A stretch of 64,000 nucleotides of DNA from Cymbomonas tetramitiformis (Eukaryota > Chlorophyta > Pyramimonadophyceae > Pyramimonadales > Pyramimonadaceae). The stretch spans positions 1 through 64,000 of the forward strand of contig LGRX02029311.1 in NCBI GenBank assembly GCA_001247695.2, given 5' to 3'. The notes beneath the pieces are model-generated. The model saw only the letters and a program-made list of their open reading frames with translations. It had not been told where the DNA came from and did no database searches. This document shows, piece after piece, positions 49,888 through 61,330 of the stretch. Position numbers and translations under genes: made by a program. The number at the start of each line of letters is the position of its first letter. Position 1 is the stretch's first letter.

Positions 49888-50843
49888 GCACAGTACCTTT
49901 CCTCATTAATGCTAAAACTGCGAGAAATAACAAGATTCAACAAGAAAACATAAACAAAACATCAACTTCATGATTAATGTGCTTTTTGCTTTCAAAAGGC
50001 GAAATGACAGGCAAACGTAAAGAAAACAGTACCTTTCCTCATTAATGCTAAAACTGCGAGAAATAACAAGGTTCAACAAGAAAACATAAACAAAACAGCA
50101 GAGAATTTGTATGGGATTCCTTCAGGATGGCGACTTTTGTGTTTGCGTTTTGAGCTAGCTCTGCTTGCGTTTGACGGCTCAAATTGCGCGCGTTACGTGC
50201 ACTAAAAACACGGAAAAGTTTCGCTACGGGATCTTCTTTGTGTGGGATTTGGTTGGGATCTGCGTTGGATTGCTTTTTCTTGAGACTCTGGGCGAGATTT
50301 GTGACTTGATCTTAAGAATGTTCGCAGCTGGTCCACTCCGACGGCTGTAAAGCTGGCAAGATATGCGCGTGGACGTCTTTAGTGGACCCGCGTTCTCGCT
50401 TTTCGCTGGATGTTGTTCAGATGATGCGGATGCTCAGATTAGTGATCATTGGATGCCGGCAGAGGCTTAAGTATGGGGGGGGAAAGTGAGCTCTTCTCAG
50501 CAACATAAGTAAGCAAGGCCGCCGGAGGCTATTGTCAAAAAGTACGAATAAAAAGTATCTTTTTAGTTTGTTAACAATCTGAGCAAGTTTGGGGCCAGAT
50601 CTTGTATCCTCACCAGCTGCTAAAAATAGTCTATCAGCCTTAAGTATAGTGGAAGTACCTCCCACCTTCTAGGGAAGTTCCTTACACCTTCTGGCTAAGT
50701 TCTCTACAGCTTTTGGCAGTATTTTGGCTCTACTGGACTGGTATTCTTGGAATTAATTTCTGGAAACGCCATACGACCATATTTGACACTGTCATAGTTG
50801 TCATATTGTCATAATTGTCATACGGTTGACCGACAGTTGACTT
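49888..50843. other. Region between elements D and E
   Basis: No gene. A ~70-bp direct repeat (cagtacctttcctcattaat..) lies at about 49892 and 50029. The part before 50844 is probably the leader or LTR of element E; it carries a short tgtcata cluster (50790-50822) resembling those in the A/B LTRs. Confidence 0.45.
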
Positions 50844-53800
50844 TTGATGCTTTCGTCTGGACCTTCGCCCCCTTCCACAACCGCCATGGACCCTTCCACC
50901 ACCGCCTTCCCTCTGACACCCTTAGATCCCTCTCCACCAACCGCTTCCACCGCACCGGGACCTTCGGGCCCTTCCACCACCACCTTCCCCTTGACCCCCT
51001 CCGACCCCTCTCCACCGATCGCTTCCATCGCAAGGGTCAGTACTGGGCAGGCTGTCGACGTTTATCAACCTGTTCCGGACGTGCCCTTCGGCGTGCCCTT
51101 CAGCGCGCCCGTCAGCATGCAACCGGGCATGCAACCCGGCATGCAACCTGGCATGCCTGGCATGCAACATAGGCCAGGTGGCATGCAACCCAGCATGTTT
51201 CAGGGCCAGTTCTTGCACGGCCCATCCCCAGCCCCTCCTTTTGTGTTTCAACAACAAGAGGGTGGTTGGGGCAGCGTGCAGCAGCATGCAGCATGGCAGG
51301 CTGAGCATGCAACCCGCCAGCCCCAGCATGCAACCTGGCAGGCCGAGCATGCAACCCGCCAGCAACCAGGCCTCTGGCCCTACGGCATGCCACACCACCA
51401 TGCCCCAGGCGTGTTGACACACGCCCCGTACACTCCCGCGCCAATGTCGACCACTTACGGGGACCCGTGGACGTTACCCGCATATTTTCCACCGCCTCTA
51501 CCTCCAATATATGGAGTTGACCCTGCGTCAGAGGCACGTGCTAGAGAATGGTGGGCAGCACGAGAGCGCATGGCGGCTGCAGAGCGGGCGGTGGCGACTG
51601 ATATGAGAATGGTCCCCCAACGATTGTATCCGACACCGCTGATGGAACCGACTCCCCACACCGATACTTCTCCTGACGAGGGTGTGGTAAACCACCAGCC
51701 GCATCATCGTCGCCGTGCTTCGGGACCGGAGACTCTTGGGAGAACCTTGCCCATACACACGGAGCCCCAAGACGTGGTGACCGAGGACCTCTCCCAAGCT
51801 CACGCGTCTCAACCTGGGAGCACGACATCCGGCTCCGGCTATGAGTCTGCGGCGGGCACTCAGCATAGCCGCAGACGACGAGAACGGCGTCTCAAGTTGG
51901 AGAAGCATCGGAGGAAGGAGCTGACGGACCAGGAGGTGGTGCAGCGGGTGGTGCGCGCTGAGACCGCTCGGTACCTTGCGGAGACCGAGGCGGGGAGCCT
52001 GCGCGATCGGATGGCTCAGCTGGAGGCTGCTACAGCGGAGGACGAGGTGGCCGAGGAACGTCGTCTGGCAAGAAGACGCCGGGCAAGTCTGGATACCCCT
52101 GTGGTGTCCGGGTCTGGTGGGGGCCAGCCGCAGCATGCAGCGGGAGCGGCTGAGCATGCAACACAGCATGCAACACGGCCGGCCGAGCATACAACAAGTC
52201 CGGCTTCGCATGCAACACGCCCGGCTTCGCATGCAACCAGCTCAGCTTCGCATGCAACACAGCATGCAACCCGCCCGGCTGAGCATGCAACGGGCCTGTC
52301 TCAGCATGCAACACGCCTCGACCCGCATGCAACACGCCTGGCTCCGCATGCAACCAGTGGGTTCCAGCATGCAACCGGCGCCTCCCAGCATGCAACCAGC
52401 GGGGGACAGCTAGCCTTGGGCTGGAAGGATGGGAAGTCGCTCGTCGCCGATGAAGAATCGCAAAGCCGGAGTAGCGACTATAAGGACACGGAGGACGACC
52501 CTGGTGACGACCCTGGAGATGACCCTGATGGTGACCCGGCTGGGGGGGCGGGACCGTCGACGTCAACTACACGGCTGTTAGTGGTCACTCCCCAAGGGGA
52601 TTCCTTGTGGGTGCCCCCGAGTGAATTGGCTACTACAGCGACGTTACCCGAGATCACCTCCTCGCGCTATGGTCTGTCGGCAGCCCTGAAGATCTGTGAC
52701 AACCTTGGGCTGAGTCCTACTCGATACATTCTGAGCGGGGCCGGCGGTACCTCTTTCCCCGAGATACGTCCGCTGCACACCACCGAGACCTCCACCTACG
52801 CTCTCTTGGTGGACCGCTCGGTGGCAGAGGAGTCTATTCGAGGCACGAGGCGTCCCAGAATTCCGTCACAATGGTACCAATGCCCGAGACGACCGGTGGT
52901 GGATGCCTTCACGGAGTCGGAGGCGGAGACCTACGAGCTGGATGGGCTACAAGCCTGGGTGGAGGTATGTGCTGCTCCATGGTACCTGGCTGCATCGTTT
53001 GGGTCATCTTCTGAGACGCCCCAACCCCCTCTACAGCCTGCCCCTTCCACATTCCCGGCTCCTTCCCACCGACTTTCTGCCGACGCCGCGACCTTCTCAC
53101 CGACGGCGTCACAGCATGCGGCAGCAACGGGACCACCTGTCGGGGTGGCACGAGCTCCGGAGGACCCCATGGCGATGTACACCCCCGACGACCGCTCCTA
53201 CCAGACCGCGATCAAGAACGAGAGCTCGCTCTTGAGGGGCATCTACAAGCTGGTGGAGGACCTCCCGGAGTTCCCCGGCGATCACTACACGAAGGGCCGG
53301 GCCATGGACGACCTTGAGGAGTTCTCTGTGGCGGTGAATGCGCTTCTGGAGCACACGTGACGGTGATTGCGGCGCTCACTACTCCCAGCTTTCGGCGTGA
53401 GGCGCAAGGACGCAACCAGCTCAGCGTCTCCACCTTGCTATGGATGGTCAAGACTGCCAAGTTGGCCAAGGCCCAGAAGCTGTACGTCGAGGAGATGGCG
53501 CCAGGAGGCAGCGAAGGAGAGGCGTGGAAGGCGAGGTACGCAACGGTGCCACGGTTCATGGGCGACCTTGCCTTGTCGGTGGACATCACCACGGACGCCC
53601 TGAAGCGGTTGAAGTCGGAGCTACTCTCAACGAGGCAGCGATCGGAGGAGAAGACCGGTGCCTTCTACACCCGCATCACCACCCGAACCGCGACTGTCAA
53701 CTTTGTGGCGGACGTAGTACGGGGTTGCGGCAAGGTTACCAAACTGGAACTTCTCGAGCTCTTTTGGGGTGGACTGCGTCACAGCGTTCAAGTGGGTTCC

Positions 53801-53845
53801 AAGCTGGCGGACCTGGGGCTGGACACCAGTCACCCGGAGCAGTGA
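50844..53845 (+). pseudogene. Element E Gag, N-terminal and capsid parts (frameshifted)
   Basis: ORF 50844-53360 (838 residues) is Pro/Ser/Thr-rich at first, with Met-Gln-Pro-Gly and His-Ala-Thr repeats, a charged helical region (about 330-420), and a conserved block before the capsid. It ends by frameshift at LLEHT; the capsid-like region continues in 53357-53845 (IAALTTPSFRRE.., parallel to IEALTTPSCTPS in B). That piece stops at a TGA where B has the Trp of PEEW. Two breaks therefore divide a Gag homologous to that of B. Confidence 0.78.
51285..52410 (+). repeat. His-Ala-Thr minisatellite, Gag copies
   Basis: Two clusters (51285-51365 and 52120-52405) of 21-bp and shorter units built on gagcatgcaac, encoding AEHATRP-like heptads. 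Each unit has the palindrome gcatgc. Confidence 0.88.
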
Positions 53846-53890
53846 GAAGATGAACAACGTCGACTCGGACGGTCCGACACCTCCGCCATC

Positions 53891-54508
53891 TTGAAGGTTC
53901 GTTCCGTGGCCACGGAAATTGAGACGGCTAAGGTGATGGAGGACGCGGTTCTCCACGACACCATCGCCCGTAAGGTGGCGTTGGAGATGGGACACCGACA
54001 GCGGCAAGTTCCACCACGCAGCACCCCGTCTGGGCGGTCTAGATGGCCCCCGAGGAGGCCTGCGTTGGCGGCACTCACGTGGGAGCCGGGGACTGCCGGG
54101 GGCGACTCGGCAACAGCGGCCCCGGTGACCGTCAGCACGGCGGCGACCCAAGGATCCCGACCGGCACCTGCGGTGAGGGAGCGGCCCTGTTTTGCATGTG
54201 GCAGTCTCGAGCATTTGGTGGCCAATTGCACAGACGAAAAGAAGTTGGCAATCTGGAAGGCCAACGCCCCGGCACGGTTGGCGCGAAGGCCAGGGCAAGT
54301 GGCGGCTTGCGTGGAGGTCATTGAGGAGAGAGTCGAGGAGGATTCCCTCAACCCCGAAGAGCTTGAAATGATGGAGGAGGTCCTCGCTCTGACGGATGTT
54401 GACGTGGACCTCTATGGGGATCTGTGTGCCCTGTGTGACATCACGAGCACCGAGGATCCAGCTTTTCGGAGTGGGGAGCCGACAGGGGCTCCCGGGCAAG
54501 AGGAGTAA
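53891..54508 (+). CDS. Element E Gag C-terminal part with zinc knuckle
   Basis: 205 residues in line with the end of B Gag. CCHC knuckle CFACGSLEHLVANC at about 54190-54232, then an acidic tail (NPEELEMMEEVLALTD). Continues from the capsid part after the TGA at about 53843; the ATG used here is probably an internal Met. Pol follows within about 45 bp in another frame. Confidence 0.75.
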   Translation: MKVRSVATEIETAKVMEDAVLHDTIARKVALEMGHRQRQVPPRSTPSGRSRWPPRRPALAALTWEPGTAGGDSATAAPVTVSTAATQGSRPAPAVRERPCFACGSLEHLVANCTDEKKLAIWKANAPARLARRPGQVAACVEVIEERVEEDSLNPEELEMMEEVLALTDVDVDLYGDLCALCDITSTEDPAFRSGEPTGAPGQEE

Positions 54509-54549
54509 ATCTCCATCGACCCCGTGGACAGAGGCAGCCCTATACCAAT

Positions 54550-57360
54550 GTGGCAGCCCGTCCTTCATGGCCCTCGCGGACGTCACGTGACGAGGCCACC
54601 GCCTGTATCCCGACAAAGCCCGTCTCACTGCGAGCGCTGCATGCCCCAGTGAGCACAGAGGCTTCATCAGACTTGCCCCATGGTGTGGCCGCACGGCCCC
54701 CCTCCACCGTCAGCCCGAGGCCCCGTTCATCACGGATAGCCTTCAGTGGCCGAGAGCGCGCACGGCGCGCAACCATTTTGAGCAGACGACCCCTCTCAGT
54801 GGAGGATTCCCCCCCTGCTCGGGGATCATTGATTCCGCCGATAACCCCACCGACAGCACATCCTTGTTGGGAGACTTACTGTGCCGAACATGGTGTCCCA
54901 ATTGACCGCGGTAATGTTGATGGACCTCCCCCACGTATCCGAGCTCATCACGCGGCACCAACAGTTCAGCCCAGCGACTACAAGGATCTGCACCTAGCTG
55001 CACCGGGGGCCTCCGAGGTGTACCAGAGTTCCCTGGCGGATCAGCGTAGGCGGTTGACATCGTGGAGCTGGAGGAGTCCGGCCGAGGCTACTTCTGAAAG
55101 TGTCCTACTACGACAACTACGCATGACCCTCAAGAAGAAGTCCCCGGCAGAGGCACACAAGATGGCTGAGCGCAGTCGTCGCCATGCTACACGACGTCCC
55201 GCGACTACACCCTTCAGTCGACGCCAACGGAAGCACGAGTTGGATGAGCTTATACTCGCCCGCTTGCGTGGTCGCATGGGCGGCACATTGGGCTTGGCCT
55301 GGGCAGAGTTGAGCCCACGCGAGCAGCGTCGGGCTGTGGAGCAAGAATACGGGCCGAAGACGAATGTACCTCAAGAAGGCCGACCTTGGGAGACGACTGG
55401 GCTCCGTCGCCTTCGACGGCGTCAAGCGTCGGCGGCGATATCAATACAGCAAGCCTATCGCTTGTGGCGACGTCGGCGGGCACAACGAGCGCAGGACACC
55501 CCCTTTGGCTCCCATGCGCTCAAGACGGCCTCCACATGGACCACGGCAGTCCAGCGGGTCAGACAGTGCGGCAAGGCGGTTGTGCATGCTGTGTTCGGAC
55601 GTGTTCGACGAGCACACCCACCTCCCAATCCTACTCCTCTCAAACCAGACGAGACAGTTCTTGCGGCAACTCTGGGATCGAGCCCCTCGGACCTAACCCA
55701 CAGCACGGACGAGTCCGAGATGGAGATTCATTGCAGCCAGTACCGGTTGCAGCAACACCGTGAGCAGTCCTCGGGGGAGGATACGCCTACCCGTCGTTCG
55801 AAGCCTTCGAGGAGTGGGAGGAAGCGTACGACCTTGGACCAGCGGATGAAAGCCTGGAGGAAGAATGAAGCTGCACGTCTTGCGGCTTGGGAGGCTGCGC
55901 GTCTTGCTGCTTGGGAGGGTCTGAGCACGACCCAACAACCGGCGGGCGAACCTGAGCACCTCGAGGAGGAGCTGAGTATGACCCAGCAACTGGCAGGCGG
56001 ATCGGGCAGCATACTGCCAGTATGCAACCAACGTGCTGCATCCTGCCCTAGTCCGCCCGAGGAGGAGCTGAACATGACCCAGCAGCTGGCGGGAGGACCT
56101 AACAGCCCACGCCGGCATGCAACTCGACCGGCGGAGCATGCAACGGGCTTGTCCCCGCATGCAACACGCCCCGACCAGCATGCAACACGCCTGGTTCAGC
56201 ATGCAACCAGTGGATTCCAGCATGCAACCAGCGCCTCACAGCATGCAACCAGTCCGGCTGAACATGCGACCGACTCGCCTGAGAATGCAGCATGCCTTGC
56301 TGAGCATGCAACCAGCCGGCTTGCGCATGCAACCAGCCGGCCTGCGCATGCAACCAGTGGGTCTCAGCATGCAACCTGCCCAGTTGAGCATGCAACACGC
56401 CCAGCTGAGCATGCAACCCGCCTCGCTGAGCATGCTACCAGCTCGCCTGAGCATGCAGCATGCCTTGCTGAGCATGCAACCAGCCGGCCTGCGCATGCAA
56501 CCAGCCGGCCTACGCATGCAACCAGTGGGTCTCAGCATGCAACCTGCCCAGCTGAGCATGCAACACGCCCAGCTGAGCATGCAACCTGCCCAGCTGAGCA
56601 TGCAACCAGCTCGCCTGAGCATGCAGCATGCCGCGCTGAGCATGCAACCAGCTCGCCTGAGCATGCAGCATGCCTTGCTGAGCATGCAACCCGCCCGGCT
56701 GAGCATGCAACACGCCTCGCCTGGCATGCAACACGCCCGGCTCAGCATGCAACCAGTGGGTCTCAGCATGCAACCTGCCTCGTTGAGCATGCAACCAGCC
56801 TGGCTAAGCATGCAACCTGCCCGGCTGAGCATGCGACACGCCCGGCTGAGCATGCAACCAGACAGCCTGGGCATGCAACCGGCTCCGCCAAGCATGCAAC
56901 ATGCCCCGCTGAGCAGGCGATGCGCCTGGCCCAGCATGCAACGCGCTCGGCCCCGCATGCAACCGGTGGGTTCCAGCCGCTGGAAAGCGGATCAGACAGC
57001 GACTCTACACATGTCAGCGCTACCGACAGTGGCATTACTCACGTCAGCGCCACCGACAGCGACACGACGCACATTAGCGCCACCGACAGCGACACAACGC
57101 ATGTCAGTGCCACCGGCAGCGACACCACTCACGTCAGCGACACCAACAGTGACACCACTCACGTCAGCCCCACTGATAGTGATACCACTCACGTCAGTGT
57201 CTCGACCAACGCCACCACGTACGTCAGTGCCACTGAACACGGTAGTGGCGAAGAACACGAGTGCAACGCCTTGGTGGACGAGGCTGCAACCGCTTTGAGT
57301 TCTCACCCAATTGAAGATGCTCTTAAATGTAAGCGTGTTCAACTGGATGGGGGGGGTGCG
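54550..57360 (+). CDS. Element E pol N-terminal region with heptad minisatellite
   Basis: The ORF is open to 57540, but homology leaves this frame at a run of eight G (57349-57356), after which the protease is in the next frame. Residues about 150-270 are basic and helical. The segment AISIQQAYRLWRRRRA (about 300) fits the IQ calmodulin-binding pattern. Then come a long His-Ala-Thr heptad array and a THVSATDSD repeat like the THVSPTTSG repeat in B. Function of this pre-protease region is unknown. Confidence 0.65.
56115..56960 (+). repeat. His-Ala-Thr minisatellite, pol N-terminal array
   Basis: About forty 21-bp units (gctgagcatgcaaccngccc type) and variants, each with gcatgc. Several frames on both strands stay open because the unit is seven codons long. 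Confidence 0.92.
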
Positions 57361-59989
57361 CTGGAAAGCAAACACTCGAACAGGGACACTCTTGGCACAC
57401 ACACTGTCAGCGGTGCGGGACGAGGAAGGACCCTTACTCCTGGTGTTCTATGCCTACCTGCGTGGACATCGAGTAAAGGAGCTGGTGGACTCAGGCGCCT
57501 CGGACAACTTCATCTCGGCGGATTGTGCCCGTACCTGTGACTTGACAGTGCGCTCAGGGACGCCAATGAAGGTCACACTGGCAGATGGATCTGTAAAGAC
57601 CGCTGGAGAGGTGGCGTACACCAAGTTCACCGCGCACACGGCGGCGGGAGTAAACTACTGCGAGAAGCGAATGGCTCTGCGAGTCTTGCCGCTAGGAATC
57701 CAAGTAGACGTGGTGTTGGGGGGTAAGTGGCTTCGCAGTCTTTCCCCGGTCACGTTGGATTATGCCGGTCACGGTTCCGTATCCTTCAACACGCGAGCAA
57801 ATGGTGGAGGACAGCAACGGGTGACACTCGCGGGCTGTAGTCCGGGGGTGGGTCAGGGCAAGGCCCAAGGCGCGGGGCTGATCGATGAGGTATTCTTGAC
57901 GGCAGCGCAGCTGAAGCAGCACCTCACCCACGCCGAGACCAGGCGCCTGGCCGGGGATGAAGAGTCACAACCTCAGTGGCTCATGATGGCCGCGCGCGGG
58001 AACGACCATGAGGCAGCCTTTGCGGCTACCGCTGCTGAAGTACCGCCACCTCACACCCCCGTGGAGAAGGAAGGACCCCGTCAAGATACTCGAGATGCAC
58101 CGGTAAGCAGCACGTGGAAGCAGCGCTTTGACGCCTTCTTTGAGAAGTATCTAGATACCCTGTGTGCAGCTCTACCGGAGGCCTCCAAGTTGCGTCGCAC
58201 TGAGGAGGACAAGGCCCGCATCGATCGCAAGCCGGACGCGGAGGGTGGACCACCATGTAGGCGTCCATACAAGATGACCGCTGAAGAGCTACGCCAGTTA
58301 CGTGAACGCATCGAGCAGCTCATGAAGAAGGGTTACATCCGGCCGTCGTCAAGCCCGTATGCCGCCCCATGTCTGATGGTACCCAAGCCTGGTGATCCGA
58401 AGACATTGCGTCTGGTGGTGGATTACCGACAATTGAATCAGCAGACGGTGCGGGACCGGTATCCACTACCGGACATCCAACTGATGTTTGACGAGATGCA
58501 AGGGGCAGCGTTCTTCTCCTCCTTTGACGCGGTGGACGGATTCTGGCAAGTGCCAATGGCCGAGGAGGACGTGGAGAAGACCGCGTTCACCACCCAGATG
58601 GGGGCCTACGAATGGTTGGTGATGCCCCAGGGCCTGCAGAACTCTCCATCTCAGTATCAGCGGCGAATGCAGCGTGCACTTGGTCATCTCCCCTTTGTAC
58701 GGATTTTCATCGACGATGTGGTGGTCTTCTCACGCACGGTGGAAGAACATTACGACCACGTACGTCAGTTCTTGGACACTTGTCGAGAAAAAGGGGTATA
58801 CCTGAAGGCATCCAAGGCGCAGATGCTGAAGGAGTCTCTACGGTTCTTGGGCCACACTCTATCCGCCGAAGGATGCCAACCTCAGCATGACAAGGTGTCC
58901 TCCATCAAGGACTGGCCGAAGCTGGAGACGGTAACCCACGTCAGACAGTTCCTTGGACTAGCGGGGTACTACCGCCGGTTTGTGCACCGGTTCTCGGAGA
59001 TTGCCCAACCCTTGACCTCGCTCACCAAGACCGACGTACCGTGGCAGTGGGGAGAACTCCAACAATGGGCCTTCGACGAGCTGAAGACCGCTCTCTCCTC
59101 AGCCCCGGTATTGGCATTGCCCGACATGAAGGCAGCCGCGGATGGGTCAGCGCCGTTTTTGGTACAAACGGACGCAAGCGGAGTTGCTTTAGGAGGCGTA
59201 CTCATGCAAGATACGGGGGACGGTATGAGGGTGATCGCCTACGACAGTCGGCAGTTTTCTGCAGCGGAGCAGAATTACCACACCGGCGAAAGGGAGCTCT
59301 GTGCGTTGCACCATTGCACCACCGTCACCTGGAGGCACTACCTGTTCTCCTCCGACTTCCGGCTACAACGTGACCATCGCCCCCTGGAATGGCTAATGTC
59401 CCCGGGACGAGAGCTTAGCCGACGACAGGCACGGTGGTACATGGACCTGGTGGAAGTCGGTGTCCCACGGATGGAGTACGTCAAGGGAGCCCTCCTTCTG
59501 GTTCCCGATGCGCTATCCCGCCGACCTGACTACGTGACCAAGGACCCGCTCTCCGTGCTGGATGTCGAGGAGATCTTTGAAGACCACCCGCCACCCCCTG
59601 TACCAGGATGGGTGGCCACCATGGAGTCATGGATGGATGGCGTGGAGACGCTTCAGGTGGCGGAGCGAGCCCTGGTAAGCCTGCTCCAGGCTGGCAGCGC
59701 GCCCTGGCATGCAGCATGCCTTACTGAGCATGCAACCAGCTCAGCTTCACATGCAACCTGCCCAGCTGAGCATGCAACACGCTTGCCTGAGCATGCAACC
59801 AGCTCGCCTGAGCATGCAGCATGCCTTGCTGAGCATGCAACCAGCTCAGCTTCGCATGCAACCAGCTCAGCTTCGCATGCAACCAGCTCAGCTTCGCATG
59901 CAACCAGCTCAGCTTCGCATGCAACCAGCTCAGCTTCGCATGCAACCAGCTCAGCTTCGCATGCAACCTGCCCAAGCACGCTTGCCTGA
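57311..59989 (+). CDS. Element E pol: protease-RT-RNase H
   Basis: 892 residues; the true sequence begins near residue 15, just past the G8 frameshift. Aspartic protease LVDSGASDNFIS (about 57-68), RT with FIDDVVVF (about 465) and RNase H with QTDASGVALGG (about 617), then LLVPDALSRRPDY and a linker entering the third His-Ala-Thr array. The frame is lost when a 13-bp deletion (cctgcccaagcacg, about 59972) breaks the 21-bp periodicity. Residue-level similarity to B is high throughout RT and RNase H. Confidence 0.85.
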   Translation: MKMLLNVSVFNWMGGVRWKANTRTGTLLAHTLSAVRDEEGPLLLVFYAYLRGHRVKELVDSGASDNFISADCARTCDLTVRSGTPMKVTLADGSVKTAGEVAYTKFTAHTAAGVNYCEKRMALRVLPLGIQVDVVLGGKWLRSLSPVTLDYAGHGSVSFNTRANGGGQQRVTLAGCSPGVGQGKAQGAGLIDEVFLTAAQLKQHLTHAETRRLAGDEESQPQWLMMAARGNDHEAAFAATAAEVPPPHTPVEKEGPRQDTRDAPVSSTWKQRFDAFFEKYLDTLCAALPEASKLRRTEEDKARIDRKPDAEGGPPCRRPYKMTAEELRQLRERIEQLMKKGYIRPSSSPYAAPCLMVPKPGDPKTLRLVVDYRQLNQQTVRDRYPLPDIQLMFDEMQGAAFFSSFDAVDGFWQVPMAEEDVEKTAFTTQMGAYEWLVMPQGLQNSPSQYQRRMQRALGHLPFVRIFIDDVVVFSRTVEEHYDHVRQFLDTCREKGVYLKASKAQMLKESLRFLGHTLSAEGCQPQHDKVSSIKDWPKLETVTHVRQFLGLAGYYRRFVHRFSEIAQPLTSLTKTDVPWQWGELQQWAFDELKTALSSAPVLALPDMKAAADGSAPFLVQTDASGVALGGVLMQDTGDGMRVIAYDSRQFSAAEQNYHTGERELCALHHCTTVTWRHYLFSSDFRLQRDHRPLEWLMSPGRELSRRQARWYMDLVEVGVPRMEYVKGALLLVPDALSRRPDYVTKDPLSVLDVEEIFEDHPPPPVPGWVATMESWMDGVETLQVAERALVSLLQAGSAPWHAACLTEHATSSASHATCPAEHATRLPEHATSSPEHAACLAEHATSSASHATSSASHATSSASHATSSASHATSSASHATSSASHATCPSTLA

Positions 59990-60420
59990 GCATGCAACCA
60001 GCTCGCCTGAGCATGCAGCATGCCTTGCTGAGCATGCAACCAGCTCAGCTTCGCATGCAACCAGCTCAGCTTCGCATGCAACCAGCTCAGCTTCGCATGC
60101 AACCTGCCCAGCTGAGCATGCAACACGCTTGCCTGAGCATGCAACCAGCTCGCCTGAGCATGCAGCATGCCTTCCTGAGCATGCAACCAGCTCAGCTTTG
60201 CATGCAACCTGCCCAGCTGAGCACGCAACACGCTTGCCTGAGCATGCAACCAGCTCGCCTGAGCATGCAGCACGCCTTGCTGAGCATGCAACCAGCTCAG
60301 CTTCGCATGCAACCAGCTCAGCTTCGCATGCAACCAGCTCAGCTTCGCATGCAACCTGCCCAGCTGAGCATGCAACACTCCCAGCTGAGCATGCAACATG
60401 CAACATGCAGCCTGAAGCAC
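59703..60420 (+). repeat. His-Ala-Thr minisatellite, pre-methyltransferase array
   Basis: About 34 units of 18-21 bp (accagctcagcttcgcatgca / gcctgagcatgcaac). Higher-order blocks repeat, including a run of seven accagctcagcttcgcatgca units at 59840-59960. Contains the 13-bp deletion that breaks pol. Confidence 0.92.
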
Positions 60421-61166
60421 AACTAATGCTGCGAGCTCCCACCGACTACTTCGCTGATTTGTCCGAATCTGGAAAGCACCGGCAGGAAACGAGCACCCCG
60501 GGAACCACCCCGGTATTGCGTCGTAGTGCTCGGCTGCGACAACCCATTGCCACGACGACTCCTTCCGTCACGCCGAAAACCTCGACACGGCCTGCTACGG
60601 ATTCCCGAAGGCCTAAGCAGCCAGCTCGGCCGTCTAGTCGAACCGCCAAGCCCCCAGCCGATCGACAAGACTGGAAGGTGCGCAAGGAGGTCTTTGAGCG
60701 CCTCCAACGACAGTTCGGCAGCTTCGACGTCGACGCGTGTTGTGACCTGGGTGGACGGAACCGCCAAGTGGACGCCTACTGGACTGATTGTCTGCAACAA
60801 CAGTGGCGGGGAAAGCACGTCTGGTGCAACCCCCCATACTCCAGCAGTCATATCTCCATCGAGGCGGTGTTGCGTAAGTATGTGGACGAATGGCGGCAAG
60901 ACCCCGCACATACCTCGGCGGTGTTCCTTCTACCGGACATCCAGGCCCGCATGCCTCAATGGAGGCGGCTCTTCAGAACGGCTGGTATGAGGCTGGTGGA
61001 AGTGATACCTACCCATGACGAACGAGGAGTACCCACGCAGCTGTTCGAGACTCCTGACGGTGTACTTCACGACCTTCCATGGCCCGTGCTAGTGGTACAT
61101 GCTCCCCCTACCCGACAGCTGTTGCCGAGAGTACGGCATCCCCGAGTGGCGCCTCCTATACAGTAA
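60420..61166 (+). CDS. Element E Dam-like N6-adenine methyltransferase domain
   Basis: Part of an ORF open from 59709 (485 residues); the non-repeat part starts near residue 240. The MTase domain spans about residues 325-470: DWKVRKEVFERL, FDVDACCDLGG, VWCNPPYSSSH (NPPY about 60830) and LPDIQARMPQWRRLF, matching the Dam-like domain of A and B. Phage enzymes of this family methylate N6 of adenine. It ends at a stop inside a MITE inserted at 61161; without that insertion the frame would run on into the integrase. The domain itself has no visible defect. Confidence 0.82.
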   Translation, partial: QLMLRAPTDYFADLSESGKHRQETSTPGTTPVLRRSARLRQPIATTTPSVTPKTSTRPATDSRRPKQPARPSSRTAKPPADRQDWKVRKEVFERLQRQFGSFDVDACCDLGGRNRQVDAYWTDCLQQQWRGKHVWCNPPYSSSHISIEAVLRKYVDEWRQDPAHTSAVFLLPDIQARMPQWRRLFRTAGMRLVEVIPTHDERGVPTQLFETPDGVLHDLPWPVLVVHAPPTRQLLPRVRHPRVAPPIQ

Positions 61167-61328
61167 ACACTCGATTTTAAGAAAACAGGAATTTTCGGGC
61201 AGCCTAGCAAATTTCTTATTTATATAGAGATCTTAAATATGGAGTGTTATGTGTTAAATATTGTGAAGAAACCAAAAAAGCTGGCTACTTTCTTATTGGC
61301 GGGTTTTCTTATTACCGAGTGATTACTG
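61161..61328. mobile_element. TA-flanked MITE (Tc1/mariner-like), 168 bp
   Basis: Terminal inverted repeats CAGTAAACACTCG and CGAGTGATTACTG (12 of 13 match), each flanked outside by TA, the target duplication of Tc1/mariner elements. AT-rich interior in a GC-rich gene, no coding capacity. Removing it with one TA joins ..APPI to VRQGKAA.. in frame, aligned with APAVIRTGEAA of element B. Confidence 0.88.
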
Positions 61329-61330
61329 TA

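Noticed and set aside
56117..57298. MQPAxLSMQ- and MLSxAGCML-type ORFs in the HAT arrays
   Set aside because: Alternative frames of a 21-bp minisatellite, no domain outside the repeat.
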